Of a DNA stretch of 64,000 nt, positions 21,009 through 28,812 are shown in pieces; the stretch's first letter is position 1, and each line of letters opens with the position of its first letter. The notes under the pieces are model-generated. The model was not told where the DNA came from. It did no database searches and saw only the letters and a list, made by a program, of their open reading frames with translations. A program made the position numbers and the translations under genes. Origin of the DNA: Vogesella indigofera (GTDB taxonomy: Bacteria; Pseudomonadota; Gammaproteobacteria; Burkholderiales; Chromobacteriaceae); contig NZ_RBID01000002.1 in the NCBI RefSeq assembly GCF_003633895.1, positions 1 through 64,000 of the forward strand. The letters run 5' to 3'.

Positions 21009-21011
21009 CGT

Positions 21012-24000
21012 TCAGGCCGTTTCGCGCATTTTCAGCGCTTCGACGATGTCCACCGCCACGATGCGGCTGCAACCCTGCTCCTGCATGGTCACCCCCACCA
21101 GCTGCTCGGCCATTTCCATGGTCAGGCGGTTGTGGCTGATGTACAGGAACTGCGTGTGCGCCGCCATCTGCTTCACCAGATCGCAGAAGCGGCTGGTATT
21201 GGCGTCGTCCAGCGGCGCATCGACCTCGTCCAGCAGGCAGAACGGTGCCGGGTTGAGCGAAAACAGCGAGAACACCAGGCTCATCGCGGTCAGCGCCTTT
21301 TCGCCGCCGGACAGCAGGTGGATGGTGCTGTTCTTCTTGCCCGGCGGCTGGGCGATGATCTGGATACCGGCCGACAGCAGGTCGTCGCCGGTCAGCACCA
21401 GTTCGGCGCGGCCACCACCGAACAGCGTCGGGAAAAACTCGCTCATCTTGGTGTTGACCGCGTCGTAGGTGGTCTGCAGCATGTCGCGGGTTTCGCCGTC
21501 GATCCTGGCGATCGCCTCTTCCAGCGTCGCCATCGCCTGCAGCAGGTCGTCGGTCTGGCTGGCGAGGTAAGCGCCGCGCTTCTGCGCCTCTTCCAGCTCC
21601 TGCAGCGCGGCGAGGTTGACCGCGCCAAGGCCGTCGATGGCGCGCGCCAGGCGCGCGATTTCCGCCGCCAGCGCGTTGGGCTTCACCGCCTCGGACAGGT
21701 GCGGCAGCAGCGCCGCCTCGTCCGCCTCGGCGGTTTTCAGCTCCTCGTCGAAGCGCTCCACGTTCAGTCGCGCTTCCTGATGCTTCAACAGCCAGTCGGA
21801 ACGCGCCTCGCGCAGCGCCGGCAGCGCGGCGCTGATTTCCTGCTGCCGCTGCGTGGACTGGCGCAGGGTCTCGGTCAGCGCATTGAGCTGGTCGCGCGTT
21901 GCGGCCAACGTTTGCTCGCGCGTTTCGCGCAGCAGCAGTGCCTGCTGCAGCACCTCGTCCGGCGCTGCCTCTTCCACCGTTTCCGCTTCCATCGCCAGCG
22001 TTTCCAGGCGCTCGGCCAGCTGCAGATCACGGTCTTCCAGTTCGCGCGTGCGGCGCGCCAGCTCCGCCACCTTCTGCTCGGCGGTGTGCTGCGCCAGCTT
22101 GATCTCGTGCAGCATGCGCTCGGCGTCGCGCGTCTTGTTGCGCGCCAGCTCCAGCCCGGTTTCGGCGTTCAACCGCGCCAGACGCGCGTCTTCCAGCTGT
22201 TCGGCCAGTTCTTCCAGCTGCATCGCGTTTTCTTCGGCCAGCAGTTCGGCTTCAAGAATGGTTTCCTGCGCCGTGTCGCGCTCCTCGCGCAGACGCTGCT
22301 GTTCGGCGTGGATCGCCGCCAGCCGTGCGGCGCCCTGTCGCGCCGCCTGATCCAGCTTCACGTGTTCCAGCGTCACCGCGTTCAGCTCCGCCTCCAGCCG
22401 CGACACCGCACCCTTCTGTGCACGCACCGCCTCGGCCAGCATGCCCAGCATCGACGCCACGCTGTCGCGACGGCGCTGGGCGCTGTCGATCTGCGGCTGC
22501 ACCGCGGCCAACCTTGCCGCCGCCGCGTCGCGCGCCGCCTTGCGCGCCATCATGCCGTCGCCGCTATGGGCGGCGTTGAAGCGCACGCTGACCGCGCTGA
22601 CGCGGTGGCCGTCCGGCGTGATCCAGCATTCGCCGGCGGCCAGTTCGCCACGGCGGGCGATGGCATCGTCCAGCATATCGGCGCAGTAGACGCCGGCCAG
22701 CCAGTCGGCCAGCGCGGCGGCAAACGGCGCGTCGGCGCTGACCACAGCCAGCAGCGGCTGGCGGCCAGGGTTGGCCGCAACGGCCGGCGCCGGTGCGCAG
22801 TCGACCAGTGCCAGCGGCGCCGGCGGCAGAGCGCCGGGCAAGGCGGCGGCACGGGCGGCGAGGCTGTCGCCCAGCACCACTTCCACCGCGCTGCGCCACT
22901 GTTCGTCCACCTGCAGGCTTTGCCACAGCGCCGGCGCACCGTCCAGCTGCTGCGCCGCCAGCCAGCCGGCCAGCTGCTCGCCGGCAGCTTCGCGTGCCAG
23001 CACCGCGTCCAGCGCGGCGACTTCGGCCTCGGCGCGGGCGGCGTCGCTATTGAATTCGTGCAGCGTCTTGTCCAGCTGTTCGCGTTCGCTGGTGAGATCC
23101 GCCTGCTTGGCCTCGTCTGCGGCCAACCTTGCGCGCACCGCGTCCAGCGCCGCCTGCGCGCGCGCGACCTCGGCATGGGCCGCTTCCAGCACGCCGCTGT
23201 CGGGCAGGTTGAGATCGTGCAACTCGCGGCGCAGCGCGTCTTCGCGCCCGGCCAACTGCTCGATGCTGCGGCGCAGGTGCTCGCCCTGCTGCCGTGCCAG
23301 ATCGCGTTCACGGGTGAGGTTGGCGATCTGCGCCGTCATCTGCGCCAGGCGCTGGTCGGCGACGCGGAACGCGGCCTCGGCGCCGGGCAGGCCGTCGGCG
23401 CCGTCTTCCAGCCCCATCTGCGCCTCTTCCATGCGCATTTGCGCCTCTTCGCGCCGCGGCAGCCAGTCGTCCAGTTCGTACTCGACCTGGGTCTTCTGCT
23501 CCGCCAGCTGCTGGCGTTCGTTGCGGGCGCTGGCCAGATCGCGCTCCAGCCGCTCGCGGCTTTGCAGGCGGTGGCGCTGCTGCTCTTCCAGCCGCGCCAG
23601 CGTGGCATTGGCCTCGAACAGCGCCTGCTGCGCCTCGTGCACCGCATCGCTGGCGGCGTAGTGCGTCTCGCGCACCGTTTCCAGTTCAGTTTCCAGATGT
23701 GTGTGCGCCGCTTCCAGCGCGGTTTCTTCGGTTTCGATGCGCGCCAGTTCGCTGCGCGCGGCGGCCTCGCTGCACGCCGCTTCCTCGCGCCGCGCCAGCG
23801 CCAGCAGGTTCTGCTTGAAGGTCAGCGCGCCGCGCATGTCCTGATAGTTGGCCGCCACTTCCGCCTGCTCGGTGAGGCGCTCGACCTGGCGCTCCAGCTC
23901 CAGCTTGAGGTCGTCGATGCGAGTAAGGTTGTCGCGGGTGTCGGCGAGGCGGCTTTCGGTTTCGCGGCGGCGCTCCTTGTAGCGCGACACGCCGGCGGCC

Positions 24001-24497
24001 TCTTCCAGATAGGCGCGCAGTTCTTCCGGGCGCGCTTCGATGATGCGCGAGATCATGCCCTGCTCGATCACGGCATAGCCGCGGGCGCCGACGCCGGTAC
24101 CGAGGAACAGGTCGGTGATGTCGCGGCGGCGCACCTGCTGGTTGTTGATGTAGTAGCTGGATTCACCCTGCCGCGTCAGCACGCGCTTGATCGATACCTC
24201 GGCGTACTGGCCCCACGGGCCGGTGAGCTGGCCGTCGCCGTTGTCGAACACCAGCTCCACCGAGGCGCGCGACACCGGCTTGCGCGTGCTGGAGCCGTTG
24301 AAGATCACGTCCTGCATCGACTCGCCGCGCAGCTGCTTGGCCGACGATTCGCCCAGCACCCAGCGCACGGCGTCGATGACGTTGGACTTGCCGCAACCGT
24401 TGGGGCCGATCACCGCCACCAGCTGGCCGGGCACGGCGATGCTGGTAGGGTCGACGAAGGACTTGAAGCCCGCCAGTTTGATGTGAGTGAGGCGCAA
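21012..24497 (-). CDS. smc: Chromosome segregation SMC ATPase
   Basis: Condensin subunit that organises the chromosome. 1161 residues: Walker A GPNGCGKSN at about 32-40, long coiled coils, hinge at roughly 500-640, signature LSGGEKALTAMSLVFSLF and Walker B FCLLDEVDAPLDDAN near the C-terminus. The start is TTG at 24497: the conserved opening RLTHIKLAGFKSFVDPT begins at the second codon and no ATG or GTG is available upstream. Four good copies of the recurring motif lie inside (21899, 22503, 22768, 23118). Confidence 0.97.
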   Translation of the reverse strand: MRLTHIKLAGFKSFVDPTSIAVPGQLVAVIGPNGCGKSNVIDAVRWVLGESSAKQLRGESMQDVIFNGSSTRKPVSRASVELVFDNGDGQLTGPWGQYAEVSIKRVLTRQGESSYYINNQQVRRRDITDLFLGTGVGARGYAVIEQGMISRIIEARPEELRAYLEEAAGVSRYKERRRETESRLADTRDNLTRIDDLKLELERQVERLTEQAEVAANYQDMRGALTFKQNLLALARREEAACSEAAARSELARIETEETALEAAHTHLETELETVRETHYAASDAVHEAQQALFEANATLARLEEQQRHRLQSRERLERDLASARNERQQLAEQKTQVEYELDDWLPRREEAQMRMEEAQMGLEDGADGLPGAEAAFRVADQRLAQMTAQIANLTRERDLARQQGEHLRRSIEQLAGREDALRRELHDLNLPDSGVLEAAHAEVARAQAALDAVRARLAADEAKQADLTSEREQLDKTLHEFNSDAARAEAEVAALDAVLAREAAGEQLAGWLAAQQLDGAPALWQSLQVDEQWRSAVEVVLGDSLAARAAALPGALPPAPLALVDCAPAPAVAANPGRQPLLAVVSADAPFAAALADWLAGVYCADMLDDAIARRGELAAGECWITPDGHRVSAVSVRFNAAHSGDGMMARKAARDAAAARLAAVQPQIDSAQRRRDSVASMLGMLAEAVRAQKGAVSRLEAELNAVTLEHVKLDQAARQGAARLAAIHAEQQRLREERDTAQETILEAELLAEENAMQLEELAEQLEDARLARLNAETGLELARNKTRDAERMLHEIKLAQHTAEQKVAELARRTRELEDRDLQLAERLETLAMEAETVEEAAPDEVLQQALLLRETREQTLAATRDQLNALTETLRQSTQRQQEISAALPALREARSDWLLKHQEARLNVERFDEELKTAEADEAALLPHLSEAVKPNALAAEIARLARAIDGLGAVNLAALQELEEAQKRGAYLASQTDDLLQAMATLEEAIARIDGETRDMLQTTYDAVNTKMSEFFPTLFGGGRAELVLTGDDLLSAGIQIIAQPPGKKNSTIHLLSGGEKALTAMSLVFSLFSLNPAPFCLLDEVDAPLDDANTSRFCDLVKQMAAHTQFLYISHNRLTMEMAEQLVGVTMQEQGCSRIVAVDIVEALKMRETA

Positions 24498-24654
24498 GGG
24501 GTATCCAGCTCAGGAGAAATCAGTCTGCCATTTTAGCAAGCAACCGCGCCGCTGCGGCCAACCTTTGTCGGCCGGCCGCCGTGCCGCGCGGCCGCGGTGG
24601 CGCTTTTGCGCGATGTCCTTTGCCGGCCATGACAATGGTTGCCATAATGCAGGC

Positions 24655-25215
24655 ATGGATACGCTGACCCTTGCACATCATTTTCTGATCGCCATGCCCA
24701 GCATGACCGACCCGCTGTTTGCCAAAAGCATCGTCTACATTTGCGAGCACGGCGAACAGGGGGCGATGGGCATGATCATCAACAAGCCCTCCGGCCTGGT
24801 GCTGGCACAGCTGCTGGAGCAGATCGACCTGCCGCTGGCCAACGACGAGGCCAATACCGTGCCGGTGCACTTCGGCGGCCCGGTGCAGCCGGATCGCGGC
24901 TTCGTGCTGCACACGCCGATCGGCAACTGGCAATCGACGCTGACCATCACCGACGACATGGCGCTGACCACCTCCAAGGACATCCTGCAGGCGGTATCGG
25001 AGGCGCAGGGCCCGGACAAGCTGCTGGTCAGCCTCGGCTATTCCGGCTGGGAAAAAGGCCAACTGGAAGAAGAAATCGCCGCCAACCAGTGGCTGACCGT
25101 CGCCGCCGCCGACTGGGTGATCTTCGACACCCCGAGCGAGGCACGCTTCGACAGCGCCATCAAACTACTGGGCTTCGACCCGGCACTGTTGTGCACGGAT
25201 GCCGGTCATGCATAA
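24655..25215 (+). CDS. yqgE: YqgE/AlgH family protein
   Basis: Conserved 186-residue protein of unclear biochemical role, commonly paired with ruvX. Family blocks [37 protein letters not shown] and [16 protein letters not shown] are intact. The start at 24655 matches the family N-terminus; the frame is open upstream but not conserved. Ribosome-binding site weak. It diverges from smc; a single motif copy (24553-24567) lies in the intergenic gap. Overlaps the start of ruvX. Confidence 0.94.
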   Translation: MDTLTLAHHFLIAMPSMTDPLFAKSIVYICEHGEQGAMGMIINKPSGLVLAQLLEQIDLPLANDEANTVPVHFGGPVQPDRGFVLHTPIGNWQSTLTITDDMALTTSKDILQAVSEAQGPDKLLVSLGYSGWEKGQLEEEIAANQWLTVAAADWVIFDTPSEARFDSAIKLLGFDPALLCTDAGHA

Positions 25216-25639
25216 GGGCACGCTGCTGGGCTTCGACTTCGGCGAGCAGCGCATCGGCGTGGCGCTGGGCGAGCCGGAGCTGGGCATCGCCACGCCGCTG
25301 GCCACCATCAGCAGCGACAGCAACGAGGTGCGCTTTGCCGCCATCGGCAAGCTGATCGAGGAGTGGCAGCCGACCGGTTTTGTCGTCGGCCTGCCGACAC
25401 ACATGGACGGCAACGCCCACGCGCTGACCGCGCTGTGCCGCAAGTTCGCACAGCGCCTGCACGGCCGCTACCGGCTGCCGGTGTGGCTGGTGGACGAGCG
25501 GCTGACCTCGGTGATCGCCGAGAGCCTGCTGGAGGAAGCCGGCGTGCGCGGCCGCAAGCAGAAGCCGGTGCTGGACCAGGTGGCGGCGCAGGCGATCGTG
25601 ATGGCGTGGTTCGAGGAGCCGGGCGAACTCCTCGGCTGA
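25208..25639 (+). CDS. ruvX: RuvX/YqgF pre-16S rRNA nuclease
   Basis: RNase H-fold nuclease implicated in maturation of the 16S rRNA 5' end and formerly proposed as a Holliday-junction resolvase. 143 residues with the catalytic acidic residues in [15 protein letters not shown] and LDQVAAQAI. The ATG at 25208 was chosen because GGA lies eight bases upstream; an ATG at 25199 is also possible. Both overlap the end of yqgE, the usual arrangement. Confidence 0.95.
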   Translation: MHKGTLLGFDFGEQRIGVALGEPELGIATPLATISSDSNEVRFAAIGKLIEEWQPTGFVVGLPTHMDGNAHALTALCRKFAQRLHGRYRLPVWLVDERLTSVIAESLLEEAGVRGRKQKPVLDQVAAQAIVMAWFEEPGELLG

Positions 25640-25655
25640 GCACTGCCCCTCGCGC

Positions 25656-25690
25656 AAAAAAAGCCCGCTGCATGTGCAGGCGGGCTTTTT
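25656..25690. terminator. Bidirectional intrinsic terminator between ruvX and rbgA
   Basis: AAAAAGCCCGC (25658-25668) pairs with GCGGGCTTTTT (25680-25690) around a loop that can itself pair. A-run on one side and T-run on the other let it serve both convergent genes. Confidence 0.92.
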
Positions 25691-25698
25691 GTTTGCGC

Positions 25699-25720
25699 TT
25701 GCGGCCAACGTTGGCCGCAA
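25699..25720. repeat. 22-base perfect palindrome of the recurring motif at a convergent junction
   Basis: TTGCGGCCAAC followed directly by its complement. It stands next to, but separate from, the intrinsic terminator at 25656, so it is not needed for termination here; this argues for another function of the motif. Confidence 0.9.
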
Positions 25721-25724
25721 TGCT

Positions 25725-26666
25725 TTAGCGGCGCTTGGCGGCCTTGGCGACGCGGGCCTCGCGCTCCAAACGCGCGACTTCCTTCTCCGCGGCGCGCAGT
25801 ACCGCGGCCTCCTTCGCCGCCTTTTCCCACGCGCGCCATTCGTCCGGCCGCTCCAGCGTCATGCGCCCGATGGCGCCGCTGCGGAAGTCGGACAGCACGA
25901 TTTCCGATGCCTTCTGGATGTTGACGCGACCGCCGGGCAGCATGCCGCCACGCTTGCGGCCGATCTGCTCCAGCACCTGCCAGTCCTGCATGCCGGCGAT
26001 GTCGCCGATGTTGTAGCGCGCGTCCAGCTCCTTGCCGTAGTAGCGGATCAGGTAGGCTAGCAGCTCCAGCGCCACTTCCTCCTCGTCCATCGCGTTGCGG
26101 CCCACCGCGCCGCTGGCGGCGAGGTTGTAGCCGCCCTGCGGCACCACGATCTTCGGCCACAGCATGCCGGGGGTATCGAACAGCTCGATCTCGTCGCACA
26201 GCATGATGCGCTGCTGGCCCTTGGTGATGCCCGGTTCATTGCCGGTCTTGGCGATGCGGCGGCCGGTGATGCTGTTGATCAGCGTCGACTTGCCGACGTT
26301 GGGAATGCCGCAGATCACCACCCGCAGCGGCTTGTCGATGGTGCCGCGATTGGGCGCCACGTCCATGCAGGCCTCGATCAGCTTTTGCGCCGGCGATTTT
26401 TCCGAGGCGTCGAGACCGATGGCGATGGTGCCCGGCTTGCGGTACCAGTTCAGCCACTGCTGGGTGACGGCCGGATCGGCCAGATCCTGCTTGTTGAGTA
26501 CCTTGATCGACGGCTTGCGCTTGGCCAGCTGCGCGATCATCGGGTTGGCGCTGGAGGCCGGCAGGCGCGCGTCCAGCATTTCAATGACCACATCGATTCC
26601 GCCAAGACGCTCTTGCAGCTCTTTCTTGGCTTTGTTCATGTGTCCGGGGAACCATTGGATGGCCAT
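25725..26666 (-). CDS. rbgA: Ribosome biogenesis GTPase YlqF/RbgA
   Basis: Circularly permuted GTPase acting in large-subunit assembly. 313 residues with the G4 motif NKQD (about 58-61) ahead of G1 GIPNVGKST (about 119-127) and G3 DTPG, the permuted order diagnostic of this family. Opens with IQWFPGHMNKA, the family signature. Basic Lys/Arg-rich tail. Three bases separate it from the DUF3820 gene upstream. Confidence 0.95.
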   Translation of the reverse strand: MAIQWFPGHMNKAKKELQERLGGIDVVIEMLDARLPASSANPMIAQLAKRKPSIKVLNKQDLADPAVTQQWLNWYRKPGTIAIGLDASEKSPAQKLIEACMDVAPNRGTIDKPLRVVICGIPNVGKSTLINSITGRRIAKTGNEPGITKGQQRIMLCDEIELFDTPGMLWPKIVVPQGGYNLAASGAVGRNAMDEEEVALELLAYLIRYYGKELDARYNIGDIAGMQDWQVLEQIGRKRGGMLPGGRVNIQKASEIVLSDFRSGAIGRMTLERPDEWRAWEKAAKEAAVLRAAEKEVARLEREARVAKAAKRR

Positions 26667-26669
26667 GTA

Positions 26670-26891
26670 TTATCGCTTTCGTAGTGGGTCGAGCAGCGAT
26701 GACAGCCCGTTGTGATCCAGCTCCTGCATCAGCGCCAGCAGGCGGCCGATCTCGCCCGGCGGAAAGCCCTCGCGGGCAAACCAGTTCAGGTAGTGCCCGG
26801 GCAGGTCCGCGATCACGCGGCCCTTGTACTTGCCGTAGGGCATCACGCGGGTGACGAGCAGTTGCAGATGTTCGGGATTCATCGCGTTCAT
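26670..26891 (-). CDS. DUF3820 family protein
   Basis: Small (73 residues) conserved protein with the family pattern MPYGKYKGRVIADLPGHYLNWFAREGFP. Function unknown. It directly precedes rbgA in the same direction and is probably translated from the same messenger. ATG at 26882 is an alternative start. Confidence 0.88.
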   Translation of the reverse strand: MNAMNPEHLQLLVTRVMPYGKYKGRVIADLPGHYLNWFAREGFPPGEIGRLLALMQELDHNGLSSLLDPLRKR

Positions 26892-26944
26892 TCAAAAATC
26901 AGCCGCGCATTGTGCCAAAGCTGTGGCCAATGCGCAGCAAGCAT

Positions 26945-27298
26945 TCACTGCGGCAGCGGGCGGCGCTCGTTAAACGCCAGAAAACCGCGCACGATGCGGT
27001 ACACGTACCACACCCACACCGCAAAACCAGTGACGAAGCCCAGCCCCAGCAGCAGGATCAGCGGCCAGGAAACGGCAAAGCCGATCACCGCCCACCAGAA
27101 GGTGCGGATTTGCCAGGCAAAGTGGCTTTGCCACTCGGTACCGGCGGCTTCATCACGCTTGAGGTAGTTGATGATGATGCCGACGATGGCGGTGACCCCG
27201 ACAAACAGGCTCAGCGCCTGCAGCGCATACACCACCAGGGTCAGGGTTTTCAGTGTGTCGTCGGCGCGGGGTACGCGTTGCAGATAACCGTCGTCCAT
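26945..27298 (-). CDS. DUF4870-like small membrane protein
   Basis: A 117-residue protein with three predicted membrane helices (about 25-43, 66-90 and 92-105 with VIGFAVSWPLILLLGLGFVTG). Family members are small integral membrane proteins of unknown role. The ATG at 27298 follows GGGAGAA at a good distance, so the longer frame upstream is rejected. Confidence 0.8.
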   Translation of the reverse strand: MDDGYLQRVPRADDTLKTLTLVVYALQALSLFVGVTAIVGIIINYLKRDEAAGTEWQSHFAWQIRTFWWAVIGFAVSWPLILLLGLGFVTGFAVWVWYVYRIVRGFLAFNERRPLPQ

Positions 27299-27313
27299 GT
27301 CTTCTCCCGTTCG

Positions 27314-27377
27314 AGCATGGCTAACAAAACCGTTACGCGGCGGCACTGCCGTCACGCCAGGCTTTGTTAGCCATGCT
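27314..27377. repeat. Inverted repeat, 15-base arms with 34-base spacer
   Basis: AGCATGGCTAACAAA (27314-27328) is repeated inverted at 27363-27377. It lies between the DUF4870-like gene and the upstream hypothetical gene. It may fold the end of the hypothetical messenger, but no T-tract follows, so it is not a typical terminator. Confidence 0.7.
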
Positions 27378-27394
27378 GTTTGTGTGCGCCGGCA

Positions 27395-27925
27395 TCACGC
27401 CAGCTGCGCCAGTGCCTGTTGCAAACGCGCCAGATGTGCGGCCAACTGGCGGCGCAGTGCCAGCGATTGCACCACCGGCGATGTGGCCAAGCTCAGCAGC
27501 TGCTCGCCATGACCGTGGGTGCGCCACGGCCGTGCGCCACAAAACAGCGCAAACGAGCGCAATAGCGGGCAATCCAGTGCCAGTTTACGCGATAGCTGCT
27601 GCAAACGCAGGTTTACCGCGTCCATCAGCGCCAGTTCTTGGCTGGCCAGCTCCAGATGCTTCAGCGCGAACACCAGCACCCGCGCCGCCAGCCAGTCGGC
27701 GCGTTGCGGCGAGCGGCCGCCGGCCGACAGGTAGGCCAAGCTGCGCACTTCGGGGAACAGCGACTCCAGCACCGCCGGCTGCGACTGCCCGGCAAGCAGG
27801 GCTTGCAGGCGGGCGACCGGGTTGCCGGGCTGATGCGAGCAGTGCTCGACATCGCTGACGATGCACAACGCGCTGCTGATACCGTGGTTTGTCGCTGGCA
27901 GCTGCCAGCATCGATTGTTTTCCAT
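27395..27925 (-). CDS. Hypothetical protein
   Basis: A 176-residue protein that I do not recognise. It is mostly helical and Leu/Ala-rich, with no signal peptide or membrane segment; two Cys lie near the N-terminus (SSALCIVSDVEHC) and the central part reads VLFALKH-like helices ending in a Leu/Gln-rich tail. The ATG at 27925 is preceded by CGGAG eight bases upstream. Upstream on the same strand lie a candidate Tyr-rich leader peptide and an attenuator-like hairpin, which would make this gene their target. Confidence 0.6.
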   Translation of the reverse strand: MENNRCWQLPATNHGISSALCIVSDVEHCSHQPGNPVARLQALLAGQSQPAVLESLFPEVRSLAYLSAGGRSPQRADWLAARVLVFALKHLELASQELALMDAVNLRLQQLSRKLALDCPLLRSFALFCGARPWRTHGHGEQLLSLATSPVVQSLALRRQLAAHLARLQQALAQLA

Positions 27926-27980
27926 GTTCGGACTCCGTTTGGTGCCGCAAACCGGAAACATTGGAACTGCCCAGAAACAC

Positions 27981-28007
27981 CAATGCCGCCAGAGTGCGGC
28001 GGCATTG
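27981..28007 (-). promoter_or_regulatory. Attenuator-like hairpin upstream of the hypothetical gene
   Basis: CAATGCCGCC and GGCGGCATTG enclose seven bases, followed on the minus strand by GTGTTTC. The 5' arm's TGCCGCC can instead pair with GGCGGCA within the leader-peptide codons (Ser-Pro-Ala-Ala-Pro), the mutually exclusive pairing expected of an attenuator. The T-tract is weak. Apart from this, the 340-base stretch 27926-28265 holds only the leader ORF, two promoters and the 28211 hairpin. Confidence 0.5.
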
Positions 28008-28034
28008 ATTCAGGGATTCGGGGGTAAGGCTTAT

Positions 28035-28121
28035 TCAGCCCGTGACGCGTCCTGGTGCCGCCGGAGAAGTGCGGTAACCATAATAATAAGCGTGGGACAC
28101 GAAACGGATAACAGTAGCCAT
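28035..28121 (-). CDS. Candidate Tyr-rich leader peptide (28 residues)
   Basis: A short frame with the run HAYYYGYR at residues 10-17 (three Tyr codons in a row, then Gly-Tyr) followed by TSPAAPGRV. Such runs of one amino acid are typical of attenuation leader peptides. The putative promoter at 28130-28159 would start the transcript about two bases before the ATG, so it may be translated without a leader; no ribosome-binding site is visible. A hairpin follows at 28007-27981. The identity is an inference from these features; a chance ORF cannot be excluded. Confidence 0.5.
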   Translation of the reverse strand: MATVIRFVSHAYYYGYRTSPAAPGRVTG

Positions 28122-28129
28122 AGCGGACG

Positions 28130-28159
28130 ATGATGCGCCCGCGCGGCGCCGGCTGTCAA
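28130..28159 (-). promoter_or_regulatory. Putative promoter of the leader peptide
   Basis: On the minus strand a consensus TTGACA (28159-28154), an 18-base spacer and CATCAT (28135-28130, four of six matches). The predicted start is near 28123. Confidence 0.45.
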
Positions 28160-28172
28160 GCCGCGTCGCCAT

Positions 28173-28201
28173 TTGAGCTGCGCGCGATGGCGCAATACAA
28201 T
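28173..28201 (+). promoter_or_regulatory. Sigma-70 promoter of yciH
   Basis: TTGAGC (28173-28178), a 17-base spacer and TACAAT (28196-28201). Divergent from the leader-peptide promoter, 13 bases apart. Predicted start near 28208. Confidence 0.6.
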
Positions 28202-28210
28202 GCGTCATTC

Positions 28211-28242
28211 CTGCATCGGCAGGCCTGCCGATGCAGTTTTTT
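28211..28242 (+). terminator. Terminator-like hairpin in the yciH leader
   Basis: CTGCATCGGCAGG (28211-28223) is followed directly by its complement (28224-28236) and six T. It begins only a few bases after the predicted transcription start and 24 bases before the yciH start codon. It looks like an intrinsic terminator or attenuator; no plus-strand gene lies upstream that would need one. Confidence 0.75.
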
Positions 28243-28265
28243 CGCAAACAGGACAAGGACGCAAC

Positions 28266-28622
28266 ATGAACAAGCATGCCAGCGGCGGACTGGTGTACTC
28301 CACCGAACACGGCCGCATGTGCCCCGCCTGCCGCGCGCCACTGGACGCCTGCGTCTGCCAGCGTGCGCCAACACCGGCCGGCGACGGCATCGTGCGCGTG
28401 CGCCACGAGACCAAGGGCCGCAAGGGCAAGGGCGTGACGGTGATCAGCGGCGTGCCGCTGGCCGGCAGCGAACTGCTGGCGCTGGGCAAGCAGCTGAAGG
28501 CGCGCTGCGGCACCGGCGGCACGGTCAAGGATGGCCAGATCGAAATCCAGGGCGAACACGTGGCGCTGCTGATGGCCGAGCTGCAAAAGCAGGGCTGGAC
28601 GGTAAAACGCAGCGGCGGCTGA
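28266..28622 (+). CDS. yciH: SUI1-domain translation factor YciH
   Basis: Homologue of eukaryotic eIF1, thought to influence start-codon fidelity. 118 residues: N-terminal cysteine pattern CPAC...CVC (two CxxC/CxC groups) and the SUI1 core (RHETKGRKGKGVTVISGVPL, CGTGGTVKDGQIEIQG). The ATG at 28266 follows AGGA in a poor context. Its leader contains a terminator-like hairpin (28211). Ends two bases before a motif palindrome. Confidence 0.93.
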   Translation: MNKHASGGLVYSTEHGRMCPACRAPLDACVCQRAPTPAGDGIVRVRHETKGRKGKGVTVISGVPLAGSELLALGKQLKARCGTGGTVKDGQIEIQGEHVALLMAELQKQGWTVKRSGG

Positions 28623-28623
28623 A

Positions 28624-28649
28624 GCTTGCGGCCAACGTTGGCCGCAAGC
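28624..28649. repeat. 26-base perfect palindrome of the recurring motif at a convergent junction
   Basis: GCTTGCGGCCAAC followed directly by its complement, beginning right after the yciH stop. No T-tract adjoins it. It lies between yciH and the convergent etf-QO gene, which has its own terminator at 28767. Confidence 0.9.
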
Positions 28650-28766
28650 CAGGCAGCAATCCGGACCACGGTGATCCGCTGGTGGCGAAAGCAGGCACGC
28701 CAACGCCTGATCGCGAGCAGATGGCGGCGCGGCCGGTGCGTCATCCCAACCGCCGCACCGGCAATG

Positions 28767-28798
28767 AAAAACGCCGCCAGCGGTCTGCTGGCGGCGTT
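28767..28798 (-). terminator. Intrinsic terminator after the ETF-QO gene
   Basis: On the minus strand AACGCCGCCAGC pairs with GCTGGCGGCGTT around five bases (arms 28787-28798 and 28770-28781), followed by more T. Confidence 0.88.
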
Positions 28799-28812
28799 GT
28801 CGATAGCGGCGT

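Noticed and set aside
21132-24536. Plus-strand open frame of over 1100 codons opposite smc
   Set aside because: Antisense shadow of the coiled-coil gene; no ribosome-binding site or domain.
24487-24654. Longer N-terminus for YqgE
   Set aside because: The upstream 56 codons are not like the family and contain the smc-proximal region; the family starts at the ATG at 24655.
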